A stretch of 40,787 bases of DNA from Tissierellia bacterium (GCA_028700795.1 JAQVRY010000002.1:1-40787), one strand, 5' to 3'; positions 23,910 through 32,449 are shown, counted from the stretch's first letter. Notes: generated from the letters alone by a model not told the origin. Translations and numbers: made by a program.

Positions 23910-24283
23910 TATCCGTTTAGCAGTGAGCTTTTAAGCATTCTGTTTACTACCACAAATTCAACTGCAAAGGATTGTTTTTCCAATATACATTCAGGATAGA
24001 GAAAAATATCTTTCACATAAAATATATTAAATACTTTTTTTATATGCTTAAAATATTTTAAATATTTGTTTGTCTTTTGTTTTAATTCCGGATATTTATA
24101 TCTGTCAATAATTTTTTTTGTATCAAAATAATTAATTCTTTTTTCATACTCATGTTTCTTTCTAAAAACTATTACATAAAAATAAATATGTAAAAAATAA
24201 AAAGTAATATTTATTTTAATTAAACACTTGATATTTAAATATAAAAATATAAGTCCCCCCACAAGAACTATCAATATTCCCAT
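23909..24283 (-). CDS. Small membrane protein, possibly a short DUF2953-type protein
   Basis: A 124-residue protein I cannot assign firmly. It has an N-terminal hydrophobic segment (GILIVLVGGLIFLYL), then a very basic, tyrosine- and lysine-rich middle and a moderately hydrophobic C-terminus. The slot between scpB and ytfJ in Clostridia usually holds a DUF2953 protein of about 200 residues; this could be a shortened, diverged member. The ATG has AAGGAG upstream, and the gene starts 12 bases after scpB, so it is real and cotranscribed. Confidence 0.55.
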   Translation of the reverse strand: MGILIVLVGGLIFLYLNIKCLIKINITFYFLHIYFYVIVFRKKHEYEKRINYFDTKKIIDRYKYPELKQKTNKYLKYFKHIKKVFNIFYVKDIFLYPECILEKQSFAVEFVVVNRMLKSSLLNG

Positions 24284-24295
24284 AAATAAGTCTCC

Positions 24296-24835
24296 TTAAG
24301 ATGACAGCTCCCCCGTCTCCTTGTCATCATGAATGTCTCCGATATTTGGTAATTCATCAATGGAACTTAAGCCGAAATGTCTTAGAAATTCATCTGTTGT
24401 GGCAAAAATTACGGGTCTGCCGGGCTTATCAAGTCTTCCCACTTCTTTTATCAGTCCCTTATCAATAAGCCCTTTTACTACCTGAGAGCACTTGACTCCT
24501 CTTATTCTTTCAATTTCAACCTTTGTAACAGGTTGCTTGTATGCAATTATGGACAATGTTTCCATTGCTGCGGTAGACAAACTTTTATTTACCGTAGTTT
24601 CCAAGAGACTCTGAATATATTCATAATTTTCTTTTTTGGTAGTCAGCTGATACGTATCACCAAATTTTTGAATATTAAGACCTCTGTCTTCATCGACATT
24701 GAATTCACTCATCATTTCATCTAAAACTAATGTGATGCTGTGAACAGGCATATCTAAAATTTTTGATATTTCATTTATGCTTAAGGGCTCTCCCCAAGCA
24801 AACATCAAGCTTTCCAAAACACTTTTTATATTCAT
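24296..24835 (-). CDS. scpB: Segregation and condensation protein B
   Basis: A 179-residue ScpB with tandem winged-helix domains. Signatures are ESLMFAWGEPLSINEISKIL at the start and LSIIAYKQPVTKVEIERIRGVKC in the second domain. It binds the SMC-ScpA complex that condenses and segregates the chromosome. It starts eight bases after scpA with AGGAGAG upstream. Length and order are normal. Confidence 0.93.
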   Translation of the reverse strand: MNIKSVLESLMFAWGEPLSINEISKILDMPVHSITLVLDEMMSEFNVDEDRGLNIQKFGDTYQLTTKKENYEYIQSLLETTVNKSLSTAAMETLSIIAYKQPVTKVEIERIRGVKCSQVVKGLIDKGLIKEVGRLDKPGRPVIFATTDEFLRHFGLSSIDELPNIGDIHDDKETGELSS

Positions 24836-24843
24836 TTTCTCTC

Positions 24844-25560
24844 CTATTTTGCAATTATTATATCTCCATACATATTATCCTGGTATATTTTCATTCCTTT
24901 ATTGTTTGAAAGTTCCAATATGGCTAAAAATAATGTTACAATATATTCTTTTGATATGCTTTCTTTTTCTTGGAAAGTATTGAATAATGAAACCTTCCCT
25001 AATTTCTTTATTTTCTTTACAATGTCCTCCATACATGTCTTGACACTATAACTTTCTCTGTATAATTTAAACTTTTCTTCCGGCTCAATTTTAAAATTTT
25101 GTTTTTTAATCAAAGATAAATATACATTGTACAGTTCATAAACATTTATTTCATTTAAAAAAAGCTGTTCCGTCTTGGTATCTGAGGTTAAAGCCATTTC
25201 CTCTCTGGGTTTGGAAATGTAGAAACTGCTCTCGTCTTCATATTTTTTCAATTCTTCCGAAACATCTCTAAACATTTTGTATTCCAATAGTTTAGTTATT
25301 AATTCCTGCCTCGGGTCTTCATCTTTTTCCTTCTGAGGCAAAAGCATTTGAGATTTTATTTCAATTAAGGTTGCTGCCATAAATATAAATTCGCTTGCAA
25401 CATTCATATTGAATTGCATCATTTCTTCAAGGTATTCTAAATATTGATCCGTTATTTCTGAAATTGGTATATCATAAATATCAATTTCTTTTTTCTCAAT
25501 AAGATGAAACAACAAATCAAAAGGTCCTTGAAAAACGTTTATATTTACAGAATAATTCAT
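24844..25560 (-). CDS. scpA: Segregation and condensation protein A
   Basis: A 238-residue kleisin. The N-terminal motif FQGPFDLLFHLIEKKEIDIYDIPI binds the SMC neck, the acidic middle (residues 75-135) is the linker, and the C-terminal winged helix (KVSLFNTFQEKESISKEYIVTLFLAILEL) binds the SMC head. It follows dacF after 13 bases. Confidence 0.93.
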   Translation of the reverse strand: MNYSVNINVFQGPFDLLFHLIEKKEIDIYDIPISEITDQYLEYLEEMMQFNMNVASEFIFMAATLIEIKSQMLLPQKEKDEDPRQELITKLLEYKMFRDVSEELKKYEDESSFYISKPREEMALTSDTKTEQLFLNEINVYELYNVYLSLIKKQNFKIEPEEKFKLYRESYSVKTCMEDIVKKIKKLGKVSLFNTFQEKESISKEYIVTLFLAILELSNNKGMKIYQDNMYGDIIIAK

Positions 25561-25573
25561 TTTCAGCCATCCT

Positions 25574-26728
25574 TTATCTTATTGTAGTTTTTAAGTAATT
25601 GTTTATAAAAAATTTAAATAAATTTTCCTTTTCAATATTTGTTTCCGGATACAATTCAAATTCGCCTAAAATCTTACCATCCTTGGATAAAATGGCTGTT
25701 CCTATTTTTGTATCCATGGTTAAAGGAGCTTTAAGATTTTCATCTATTACATATTCTAAATTAAAATCTTCAACCTTGCAATTACTTTCTGTAAAATAGT
25801 TGATATTTTCCTTTGAAACTATGTTAATTGTCTCTTCTTTTCCACAATAAACAGGTGTTGTTGTAATTACATCTCCTGTTTTATGGAAAATAATATTCTT
25901 ATAATTGGCAAATCCTTCATTCAATAATTTTGTAACTTCATTAAAACGAATTTTTGTGTTATCACATCCAAGGACTACGGCAATTAATGTAGTGTCATTT
26001 CTTTTTGCAGCTGCCGATAAGCAATATTTTGCCTCAGTTGTATAACCTGTCTTGCCCGCCAGTAAGCCGTCATAATTATTTATCAGCCTGTTTGTGTTTA
26101 CCAATACTTGCTCAGAATCCTTTTCTTTGCCTACATATACTGAATCCATCCAGGTAAGCATATATTCATCCATAAAATTATACTTCAACAGCTCCCGTGT
26201 CATTATAGCTATGTCATTTGCCGTTGTCAGATGTTCCGGGTCAGGAAGACCTGTAACATTAAGAAATATGGTATCATTCATACCTAATTCCTTGGCTCTT
26301 TCGTTCATTGCCTTAACACAGCTTTCTACGGAGCCGTACATAAATTCAGCCATAGCAACGGATGCATCGTTGGCTGAGCGCATGGATATAGCTTTAAGCA
26401 TGTTCTCTACAGTTTGAACTTCATATGCTTCAAGATATATCTGGCTTCCTCCCATACCCGCCGCATTTTCCGATATAGTCATTTCCTGGTCTAATGTCAT
26501 TTGACCATCATCCATTCTTTCGGAAATCAAAACCATAAGCATTATTTTAGTAATACTTGCAGGCTGCATTTTATCATTAGCATTTTTTTCAAACAAAATT
26601 TTTCCGTCATCTGCATTAATTAATATGGCAGAACGGGATTGCATGTCCTCAGGTTCAATTCCATATGCGGGAACAACCATTATATTTAAGATAATAAATA
26701 TAAAAAATATGGTTAAAATTTTCTTCAT
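25574..26728 (-). CDS. dacF: D-alanyl-D-alanine carboxypeptidase (S11), DacF-like
   Basis: A 384-residue penicillin-binding protein with a signal peptide (residues 1-22). It has SxxK at 58-61 (ASITK), an SAND motif as SxN, and an intact KTG box in LLAGKTGYTTEAK, unlike the DacB-like paralogue at 22316. A C-terminal beta-rich domain ends in a likely membrane-associated tail. DacF acts in the forespore on spore peptidoglycan cross-linking in Bacillus. The position upstream of scpAB and the candidate forespore promoter support that. AGGAGG precedes the ATG. Confidence 0.85.
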   Translation of the reverse strand: MKKILTIFFIFIILNIMVVPAYGIEPEDMQSRSAILINADDGKILFEKNANDKMQPASITKIMLMVLISERMDDGQMTLDQEMTISENAAGMGGSQIYLEAYEVQTVENMLKAISMRSANDASVAMAEFMYGSVESCVKAMNERAKELGMNDTIFLNVTGLPDPEHLTTANDIAIMTRELLKYNFMDEYMLTWMDSVYVGKEKDSEQVLVNTNRLINNYDGLLAGKTGYTTEAKYCLSAAAKRNDTTLIAVVLGCDNTKIRFNEVTKLLNEGFANYKNIIFHKTGDVITTTPVYCGKEETINIVSKENINYFTESNCKVEDFNLEYVIDENLKAPLTMDTKIGTAILSKDGKILGEFELYPETNIEKENLFKFFINNYLKTTIR

Positions 26729-26748
26729 AAAACTACCTCCTTTTTATG

Positions 26749-26777
26749 TAGAATAACCATATTTTGTTGATTCATAC
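26749..26777 (-). promoter_or_regulatory. Candidate sigma-F/sigma-G promoter for dacF
   Basis: On the minus strand GTATG, a 17-nt spacer and TATTCTA. It resembles the forespore consensus (GHATR / CATNHTA) apart from the first -10 base. The transcript would begin shortly before the AGGAGG site of dacF. Confidence 0.4.
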
Positions 26778-26806
26778 ATTAAATTGGCTGTCGAAAAAGC
26801 TGTTAT

Positions 26807-27994
26807 TTAGTCTATTTCCCGGTTTTTAATTATTTGGCTTTTCACACTTATCCCTTTAATGTCGTTTTCAATATCAAAAATATCCAATACAGTCTTGCCT
26901 ATGGATGCAAAAGTGTCAAGTATTCCTAAATTGTTGTTTTCCTTAATATTTTTTCCATAGAATATTAGAGGAATATATTCTCTTGAATGATCCGTACTGG
27001 AAGTTGTAGGGTCACAACCATGGTCTGCTGTAATAATCAAAACATCGTCTTCTTTCAGATTAGCTATTATTTCCGGAAGCTTTCGGTCGAAATCCATAAG
27101 GGCTTCAGCATATCCCTGAACATTGTTTCTATGACCGTAAATCATGTCAAAATCTACAAGATTTGTGAATATCAAACCTTCGAAATTTTCTTTTAAAACT
27201 TGAATTAATGCTTCGATTCCTTCTTCATTATTTTTAGTATGATTAGAATCTGAAATACCTTTATTAACAAATATATCTTCTATTTTTCCAATTGCATAAA
27301 CTTCTCTGCCGCTGTTTTTTACAAAATCAAGCATAGTATCGTTGTAAGGCTTTAACGAGAAATCTCTTCTATTGCCTGTTCTTATGAAATTACCTTCTTC
27401 ACCGATAAAAGGTCTTGCAATAACTCTACCTACTCCATGCTCACCTTGAAGCATCATTCTTGCATTTCTGCAAATATTATAGAGTTCTTCTAAGGTAACC
27501 ACTTCTTCATGAGCAGCTATTTGAAATACGCTGTCAGCAGATGTATAAACTATTATATTCCCCGTTTCCACATGCTCCTTACCTAATTCCTTGATTATTT
27601 CAGTGCCTGAAGCAGCATAATTTCCTATAACTTTTCTATCGATTTTTTTTTCGAATTCTGAAATCAGCTCCTCGGGAAATCCATCAGGATATGTAGGGAA
27701 TGGTTTATCTAAAATCAGTCCACTGATTTCCCAGTGTCCGGTTGTGGTATCCTTACCCTTTGACTTTTGATTGCATTTTGCCACAGAACCTAAAAAAGAG
27801 TCTGAGCTTTTTAAATCTTCAAATCCATCAATATTTAAAATACCTAAATTTTCTAAGTTCGGCAATGAAAAATTTTGTGCATGCTTGTATATATTTTTTA
27901 GTGTATTGCTGCCTTCATCGCCATAATCGGCAGCATCGGGAAGCTCGCCTGCTCCCACGCTGTCTAATACTATCAATACTGCTCTTTTTATCAT
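26807..27994 (-). CDS. deoB: Phosphopentomutase
   Basis: A 395-residue enzyme interconverting ribose (or deoxyribose) 1- and 5-phosphates. It is a member of the alkaline phosphatase superfamily. Metal and catalytic motifs are VLDSVGAGELPDAADYGDEG, the phosphorylated Thr of DTTTGHWE, the ADHGCDPTT block and TDHSRE. The start at 27994 follows AAAGGAG; an in-frame start 17 codons upstream has none. It follows xerD, the order known from Bacillus and Clostridia. Confidence 0.94.
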   Translation of the reverse strand: MIKRAVLIVLDSVGAGELPDAADYGDEGSNTLKNIYKHAQNFSLPNLENLGILNIDGFEDLKSSDSFLGSVAKCNQKSKGKDTTTGHWEISGLILDKPFPTYPDGFPEELISEFEKKIDRKVIGNYAASGTEIIKELGKEHVETGNIIVYTSADSVFQIAAHEEVVTLEELYNICRNARMMLQGEHGVGRVIARPFIGEEGNFIRTGNRRDFSLKPYNDTMLDFVKNSGREVYAIGKIEDIFVNKGISDSNHTKNNEEGIEALIQVLKENFEGLIFTNLVDFDMIYGHRNNVQGYAEALMDFDRKLPEIIANLKEDDVLIITADHGCDPTTSSTDHSREYIPLIFYGKNIKENNNLGILDTFASIGKTVLDIFDIENDIKGISVKSQIIKNREID

Positions 27995-28068
27995 TTGGTC
28001 TCCTTTATTCGTATATATCTTGAGAATTTTCTCTGTGATTGTCATCTTTCGCTTTGCTCAATATAGCA

Positions 28069-28938
28069 TCAACCTCGTGGGAATGTCTTTTTAAACACTT
28101 CCAGTGATTTGAATTCTACATTATTTATATAGTTTTGAGCAGCCCCTAAGCTGCTGAGTCCCATTAACTCCTGTAAAGTTCCAAGGTCAGCACCGTGAGA
28201 CAACATATGTACTGCAAATGAATTTCTTAAAGTCTGAGGGGATAATTCCTTTTTTAAATTCATTTTTTTCTTATAAGATTTCAGAATTTTCCATATTCCC
28301 TGCCTTGATATGGGCTCACCGGAAATATTTATAAATAAGAATTCATTGTCTTCAGTAGATTTAATACTCCTAAAATTGGTTAGATAGCTTTCAATTGCAC
28401 TTTTTGCATATTTGCTCAAAGGAATTATTCTTTCTTTATCTCCTTCAATATAAATCATTCCGGCGTTTAAATTTATTTGAGCAACTTTTATGCTTATCAG
28501 TTCGGAAACCTTTATTCCGGAAGAATACATCAATTCCAACAATGCCAAGTCTCTGATTCCTTTAAAAGTATTTTTATCAGGCAAAAGCATAAGCTGAGCA
28601 ACTTCTTCTTCAGCAAGAATGGAAGGTTTCTTTTTTATTTGTTTTGGGCTATGGATGCTGACAGCAGGGTTGTCCTTAATCAGCTTTTCATTCTTCAAGA
28701 AATTAAAAAAGTTCTTTAATGCAGAAATAGTCCTTGATATGGTTGATGAACTTTTGCCGTTTTTCTGCAGAGCTACAAGATATGTTAAAATATGTGCCTT
28801 CTTTGTTTCATTTAGCTCAAGGTCATAGTCTTCATGAAGGTAATTCCTAAAATTTTCAACATCATAAATATAGGATTTAATAGTATTTTTGCTTAAGTTT
28901 CTTTCACCCAAATATTTTTCATAAATTGCAATTTTCAT
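28069..28938 (-). CDS. XerD-like tyrosine recombinase with substituted catalytic residues
   Basis: A 289-residue protein with the full XerC/D architecture: N-terminal core-binding domain (1-90, YEKYLGERNLSKNTIKSYIYD) and C-terminal catalytic domain (105-289). It sits where xerD lies in related genomes (spoIIM-xerD-deoB). Of the six catalytic positions, the tyrosine (Y270), second Arg (R238) and beta-hairpin Lys (K168) are present. The first Arg is Lys (K143, SSGIKVSEL), the first His is Gln (Q235, SPQTLR) and the second His is Leu (L261, MGLSS). I confirmed these from the codons (aag, cag, ctc). Activity is likely impaired or altered. TAATG overlap with spoIIM. Confidence 0.85.
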   Translation of the reverse strand: MKIAIYEKYLGERNLSKNTIKSYIYDVENFRNYLHEDYDLELNETKKAHILTYLVALQKNGKSSSTISRTISALKNFFNFLKNEKLIKDNPAVSIHSPKQIKKKPSILAEEEVAQLMLLPDKNTFKGIRDLALLELMYSSGIKVSELISIKVAQINLNAGMIYIEGDKERIIPLSKYAKSAIESYLTNFRSIKSTEDNEFLFINISGEPISRQGIWKILKSYKKKMNLKKELSPQTLRNSFAVHMLSHGADLGTLQELMGLSSLGAAQNYINNVEFKSLEVFKKTFPRG

Positions 28939-29519
28939 TATCTCACCATCAATCTGCTTAATACTAACACATAAAAGCTGTAAACAAAAGAATAAGCTGT
29001 TACAATCAGTAAATAAAATACAGAAACTTTAATATATCCTGCTATAATTATATCAAATTTACGCGAAATAGTCTCGATATTTTTTGCTTTTTTTGTATAT
29101 TTTGATATTGAACTCGAAATAAATGTAAAATAAAGTAAAATAGGAAAGAATATAAAATAATCCGTAAAGGTAAGCATAAAGTATTTAAATTCCATACCTA
29201 CTGTCCTGATTATATAGATTACGGACAAACCATAATATACAGAAATAAAACCGAATAAAATCATTGTTAAATTTCCTTGTCCTAAATAGGTTAAAACGAT
29301 GACTGCTAAAAAATAAATAATGTTTCTTTTAAGTGAGTTCCAAAAAATTTGTATAAAAGTCATTTTGCTTATACTTTCATAGTTAATTTCCCCCATTGTT
29401 CCTTTTCCTGTTAATGAGTAAATTAATGCTGATAAAATCAGAGCAACTATAAGAATTAATATTAATGTTAAAAACTTTTTGTTTTCAGATTTCACCAGCC
29501 TCTTTAGTGTATTATTCAT
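28938..29519 (-). CDS. spoIIM: SpoIIM-like stage II sporulation membrane protein
   Basis: A 193-residue integral membrane protein with about five transmembrane segments, the first after MNNTLKRLVKSENKKF. SpoIIM is part of the DMP (SpoIID-M-P) peptidoglycan-hydrolase complex that drives engulfment. The start at 29519 follows GGGAGG; the open frame extends 55 codons upstream through a palindromic intergenic region and a terminator, so that extension is not coding. Sequence match is moderate, but the place before xerD-deoB is where spoIIM lies in Clostridia. Confidence 0.75.
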   Translation of the reverse strand: MNNTLKRLVKSENKKFLTLILILIVALILSALIYSLTGKGTMGEINYESISKMTFIQIFWNSLKRNIIYFLAVIVLTYLGQGNLTMILFGFISVYYGLSVIYIIRTVGMEFKYFMLTFTDYFIFFPILLYFTFISSSISKYTKKAKNIETISRKFDIIIAGYIKVSVFYLLIVTAYSFVYSFYVLVLSRLMVR

Positions 29520-29541
29520 AAAAACCTCCCATGTACTGTCT

Positions 29542-29580
29542 GTATCCCTCATATGGGACAGAGGATACATATGCTGTCCC
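29542..29580. repeat. REP-like palindromes in the spoIIM leader
   Basis: GGGACAG (29555-29561) pairs with CTGTCCC (29574-29580). Interleaved with it, GTATCCCTC (29542-29550) nearly pairs with GAGGATAC (29561-29568). The two stems cannot both form simply, so they could be alternative folds or a pseudoknot. The GGGAC core matches the elements at 1489, 10479 and 17692. Confidence 0.5.
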
Positions 29581-29582
29581 AC

Positions 29583-29633
29583 AAAAAAACCTCTTGTTAA
29601 GCTTTGTATAATATATGCTTGTACAAGAGGTTT
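29583..29633 (-). terminator. Strong terminator after the Nudix gene
   Basis: An 11-bp stem, AAACCTCTTGT (29587-29597) with ACAAGAGGTTT (29623-29633), loop 25 nt with an inner AAGC/GCTT pair. On the minus strand seven T follow. Confidence 0.8.
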
Positions 29634-29655
29634 AATTCTTTTTATGTATTCTATT

Positions 29656-30177
29656 TTAAGAATATAGCCAATGGAGAAGTCCAATTATTGTTTTGCTGTC
29701 AGTTATTCTACCGCTTTCAAGCATCTTTTTTGCTTCTTCGGCATTTACTTCTATTGTTTCTATACATTCATCCTCATCGAAATTAGTACCTTCAAATATC
29801 AGCTCCGAAGCTTTGAACAAATATACCTTTTCATTGGAAAACCCGGGTGAAGTATAAAATTCGTATATTAAATTAATTTTATCTGCTTTATATCCGGTTT
29901 CTTCTTTTAATTCACGCAATGCGCCTTCTTGAGGCTCCTCTGCAATATTTAGAATCCCTGCAGGCAGCTCTAAAATAAACTCCTCAACAGCTTTTCTGTA
30001 TTGTTTCACCAAAATTATCTTATCATTATTAACTGCTAAAATACATGCAGCATCTTTATGATCTACAATTTCTCTCTTTGCATATTTTTGGTTTTGCAGT
30101 TCAACCGTATCTACTCTTAAATTAACTATTTTGCCTTCAAATATTTTTTCGCTTTTTACCGTAATTTCCGTATTCAA
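29656..30177 (-). CDS. nudF: ADP-ribose pyrophosphatase (Nudix hydrolase)
   Basis: A 173-residue Nudix enzyme with a complete Nudix box from G74 to G95: G-x5-E80, then REL and KEE before TG. The upstream signature HKDAACILAVNNDKIILVKQYRKAVEEF is that of ADP-ribose pyrophosphatases, which split ADP-ribose to AMP and ribose 5-phosphate. The start is TTG, with AGGAGG five bases ahead. It is flanked by its own promoter and a strong terminator, so it is monocistronic. Confidence 0.88.
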   Translation of the reverse strand: MNTEITVKSEKIFEGKIVNLRVDTVELQNQKYAKREIVDHKDAACILAVNNDKIILVKQYRKAVEEFILELPAGILNIAEEPQEGALRELKEETGYKADKINLIYEFYTSPGFSNEKVYLFKASELIFEGTNFDEDECIETIEVNAEEAKKMLESGRITDSKTIIGLLHWLYS

Positions 30178-30235
30178 TATTGCCTCCTATAATTAAACCA
30201 TTGCAATTAATGAGCAATTTTTAATAGTTGGACTT

Positions 30236-30264
30236 ATTCTAATAACAATATATGTTTTTGTCAA
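30236..30264 (-). promoter_or_regulatory. Sigma-A promoter for the Nudix gene
   Basis: On the minus strand a perfect TTGACA, a 17-nt spacer and TAGAAT, about 50 bases before the TTG start. Confidence 0.7.
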
Positions 30265-30302
30265 GTCAATTTAAACAGTCGCAGCAATCGAATTGATTAT
30301 TG

Positions 30303-31097
30303 CTATGAAACTCTTTGCTCAAGGCGAAGTTTATCTGCTATCATTGCTACAAATTCTGAATTGGTAGGTTTGCCTTTATTATTATGTATGGTATATCCAA
30401 ATATATTGTTAATAGTTTCAATTTTTCCACGAGTCCATGCAACCTCTATTGCATGACGTATGGCTCTTTCAACTCTGCTTGGGGTAGCCGAATATTTTGC
30501 TGCTATCATGGGATAAAGTTCCTTTGTAATTGCTCCCAACAACTCAACGTTGTTTACTACATCTATTATAGACGTACGCAAATATTGATAGCCTTTAATA
30601 TGAGCTGGTACGCCTACTTCGTGCAAAATTTCGGTTATTCTAACTTCTAAGCTCAGTTCTGTGTTCATTTTATCTTTATAAACGATTTCCTTATTTTTAT
30701 TTTGTACCTTAGAAGTTTCTAATTCTGATATTTGAAGTAATCTGTCGGCAAATGATTCAAAATTAAAAGGTTTCACAATATAATAATCTACTCCCATGTT
30801 AATAGCCCTCTGAGTAACCTTGTCATGACCTACAGCAGATAAGACTATTACTTTGGGAAACTTGGTTAATTCTTTTTTGTGAAGTCTTTCTAATACACCT
30901 AGCCCGTCAAGCTGAGGCATTATTATGTCCAATATCAAAATGTCCGGCTCATGTTTTTCGACAGATTCCAATGCTTTCAGTCCATCCTCTGCCATATCTA
31001 CAACATCAAAAATTTTTTTACTTAGTAAGAAGTCTTTTAGAATTAGCCTAAATTCTTTATTGTCATCAGCAATTACAACTTTCACTTTTTTTTGCAT
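30303..31097 (-). CDS. spo0A: Sporulation transcription factor Spo0A
   Basis: A 264-residue response regulator, the master switch of sporulation. The receiver domain (1-125) has the acidic pair D11-D12, phosphoacceptor D57 (LILDIIMPQLDG) and the VKPF lysine. The C-terminal DNA-binding domain (about 150-264) is highly conserved, including KGYQYLRTSIIDVV, SRVERAIRHAIEVAWTRG and GKPTNSEFVAMIADKLRLE. The ATG at 31097 follows GGGGGA. The order spoIVB-spo0A is the standard one. The gap upstream holds a promoter-like element and a Spo0A box. Confidence 0.97.
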   Translation of the reverse strand: MQKKVKVVIADDNKEFRLILKDFLLSKKIFDVVDMAEDGLKALESVEKHEPDILILDIIMPQLDGLGVLERLHKKELTKFPKVIVLSAVGHDKVTQRAINMGVDYYIVKPFNFESFADRLLQISELETSKVQNKNKEIVYKDKMNTELSLEVRITEILHEVGVPAHIKGYQYLRTSIIDVVNNVELLGAITKELYPMIAAKYSATPSRVERAIRHAIEVAWTRGKIETINNIFGYTIHNNKGKPTNSEFVAMIADKLRLEQRVS

Positions 31098-31207
31098 AGT
31101 AAATCCCCCAATCATAATATTCTTTTACTAATATAATACGCAAAAGAATCAAAAAACCCTTTTTTTTTATAAAAAAATTTTAATTTAATTCTAATATTGT
31201 AAAATAA

Positions 31208-31271
31208 TAGTATATATGTCTATTATATACTACTTTACCCAGATTATACTAAAATTTTGTCGATAAATAAA
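31208..31271 (-). promoter_or_regulatory. spo0A control region: promoter, 0A box and inverted repeat
   Basis: A TATAAT -10 (complement of 31243-31248) lies with a weak AT-only -35 near 31266-31271. TTGTCGAT at 31257-31264 (plus strand) differs from the 0A-box TTGTCGAA at one base and lies in the spacer. Just past the -10, TAGTATATA (31208-31216) and TATATACTA (31224-31232) make a 9-bp inverted repeat at about +4 to +28. The layout suggests autoregulation by Spo0A and a second repressor. The leader of about 140 bases is otherwise very AT-rich. Confidence 0.45.
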
Positions 31272-31317
31272 AATAAGTTGAATTGTTTATAATTTTATTT
31301 TAAAAATGTATTAAACT

Positions 31318-32400
31318 TTAATTATTCATATATATTTTTTCAAAAACCCATTCAATATATATTCCATATCCCTTTGTAGGATCATTCATGAATACATGTG
31401 TTACAGCCCCGACAATTTTATTGTTTTGTATTATGGGACTTCCGCTCATACCTTGAATAATCCCGTTAGTCATTTCTAAAAGCTCTTTATCTGTAATTCT
31501 TATAACAAAACTTTTTTCATCAGGTTTATTTTGATAAAATATCTTTGATATATCTATAGAGTATTTTTTTATTTCATTATTTACACATGAAATTATATAT
31601 GCAGGTCCTAATTTAATCTCTTCTTTCTTGCCAATTTCCATTAAATCACTGCTGAAATATCCCATGCTATCTTTATTAATTTTCCCATAAATTCCAAAGT
31701 TTGTATTATCTAAAACTGTTCCTAAACTTTCCTCATCTTTTAAAATATAACCCAAAATTTCTCCCGGCTCACCTTTTTTACCAAGCTTAATGCTTGTAAT
31801 ATTGGCTTTTGAAATAGTGCCGGATTCAATATCTATTAAATTACCTGTTTCCGAATCTGAAATACCGTGACCTATGGCACTATATGTTCCTGTTTCAGGG
31901 TCTACAAAGGTAACTGTTCCGATTCCTGCTATATCATCTCTTGCCCAAAATCCAAATTTGATTTCATCACTGCCGTATCTTTGAACGGGAGTTATGGTGA
32001 AATTGTAAATTTCTCCTGCCCTTTCAATTTTAAATATATATATTTTAATTCCCATTGTTTCAGTATAATTTATTATTTCATCGGTGCTTCCCATATACAA
32101 GGAGTCTATTTCCAATATTTTATCACCTATTTGAATTCCCGAGATTTTTGCAGGAGATGTTGATATATTTTCATTATTGATTATATCAGCCAATCCTACG
32201 ACCAATACTCCCTCGGTTTTTAGCTCTACACCAATGGTTTGGCCCCCGGGCATAATATACCTTCCATCCGTATCTACGACTTGATCGCCTTTTGCAAATT
32301 TATATGGATTTGTTTTTAAATTAAAACCAAAAAAAACGGCAGTCATTAATACCGCAATAAAAAAAATAAAGAATAAAACTCTTTTAGCGAAATTTCTCAT
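31318..32400 (-). CDS. spoIVB: SpoIVB serine peptidase
   Basis: A 360-residue peptidase with an N-terminal membrane anchor (FAKRVLFFIFFIAVLMTAVFF), a PDZ domain (about 55-140) and a SpoIVB protease domain. The catalytic serine is S319 (QGMSGSPII) and the histidine H178 (AIGHGISD). D304, 15 residues before the serine, matches the Asp-Ser spacing of the Bacillus triad. It is secreted from the forespore and triggers sigma-K activation by cutting SpoIVFA. SpoIVFA/FB are not nearby. AGGAGAG precedes the ATG. Confidence 0.94.
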   Translation of the reverse strand: MRNFAKRVLFFIFFIAVLMTAVFFGFNLKTNPYKFAKGDQVVDTDGRYIMPGGQTIGVELKTEGVLVVGLADIINNENISTSPAKISGIQIGDKILEIDSLYMGSTDEIINYTETMGIKIYIFKIERAGEIYNFTITPVQRYGSDEIKFGFWARDDIAGIGTVTFVDPETGTYSAIGHGISDSETGNLIDIESGTISKANITSIKLGKKGEPGEILGYILKDEESLGTVLDNTNFGIYGKINKDSMGYFSSDLMEIGKKEEIKLGPAYIISCVNNEIKKYSIDISKIFYQNKPDEKSFVIRITDKELLEMTNGIIQGMSGSPIIQNNKIVGAVTHVFMNDPTKGYGIYIEWVFEKIYMNN

Positions 32401-32449
32401 TATGCTCTCCTAATAGTTTTATCCTTAAGTTTTCCATTTGAAACTTGTT

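Noticed and set aside
28069..28938. Integrase of a mobile element
   Set aside because: The protein sits in the conserved spoIIM-xerD-deoB order; there are no attachment-site repeats, no tRNA and no phage or element genes around it.
29520..29684. N-terminal extension of SpoIIM by 55 codons
   Set aside because: The extension crosses a strong terminator and palindromes and ends inside the Nudix gene; a good GGGAGG site supports the start at 29519.
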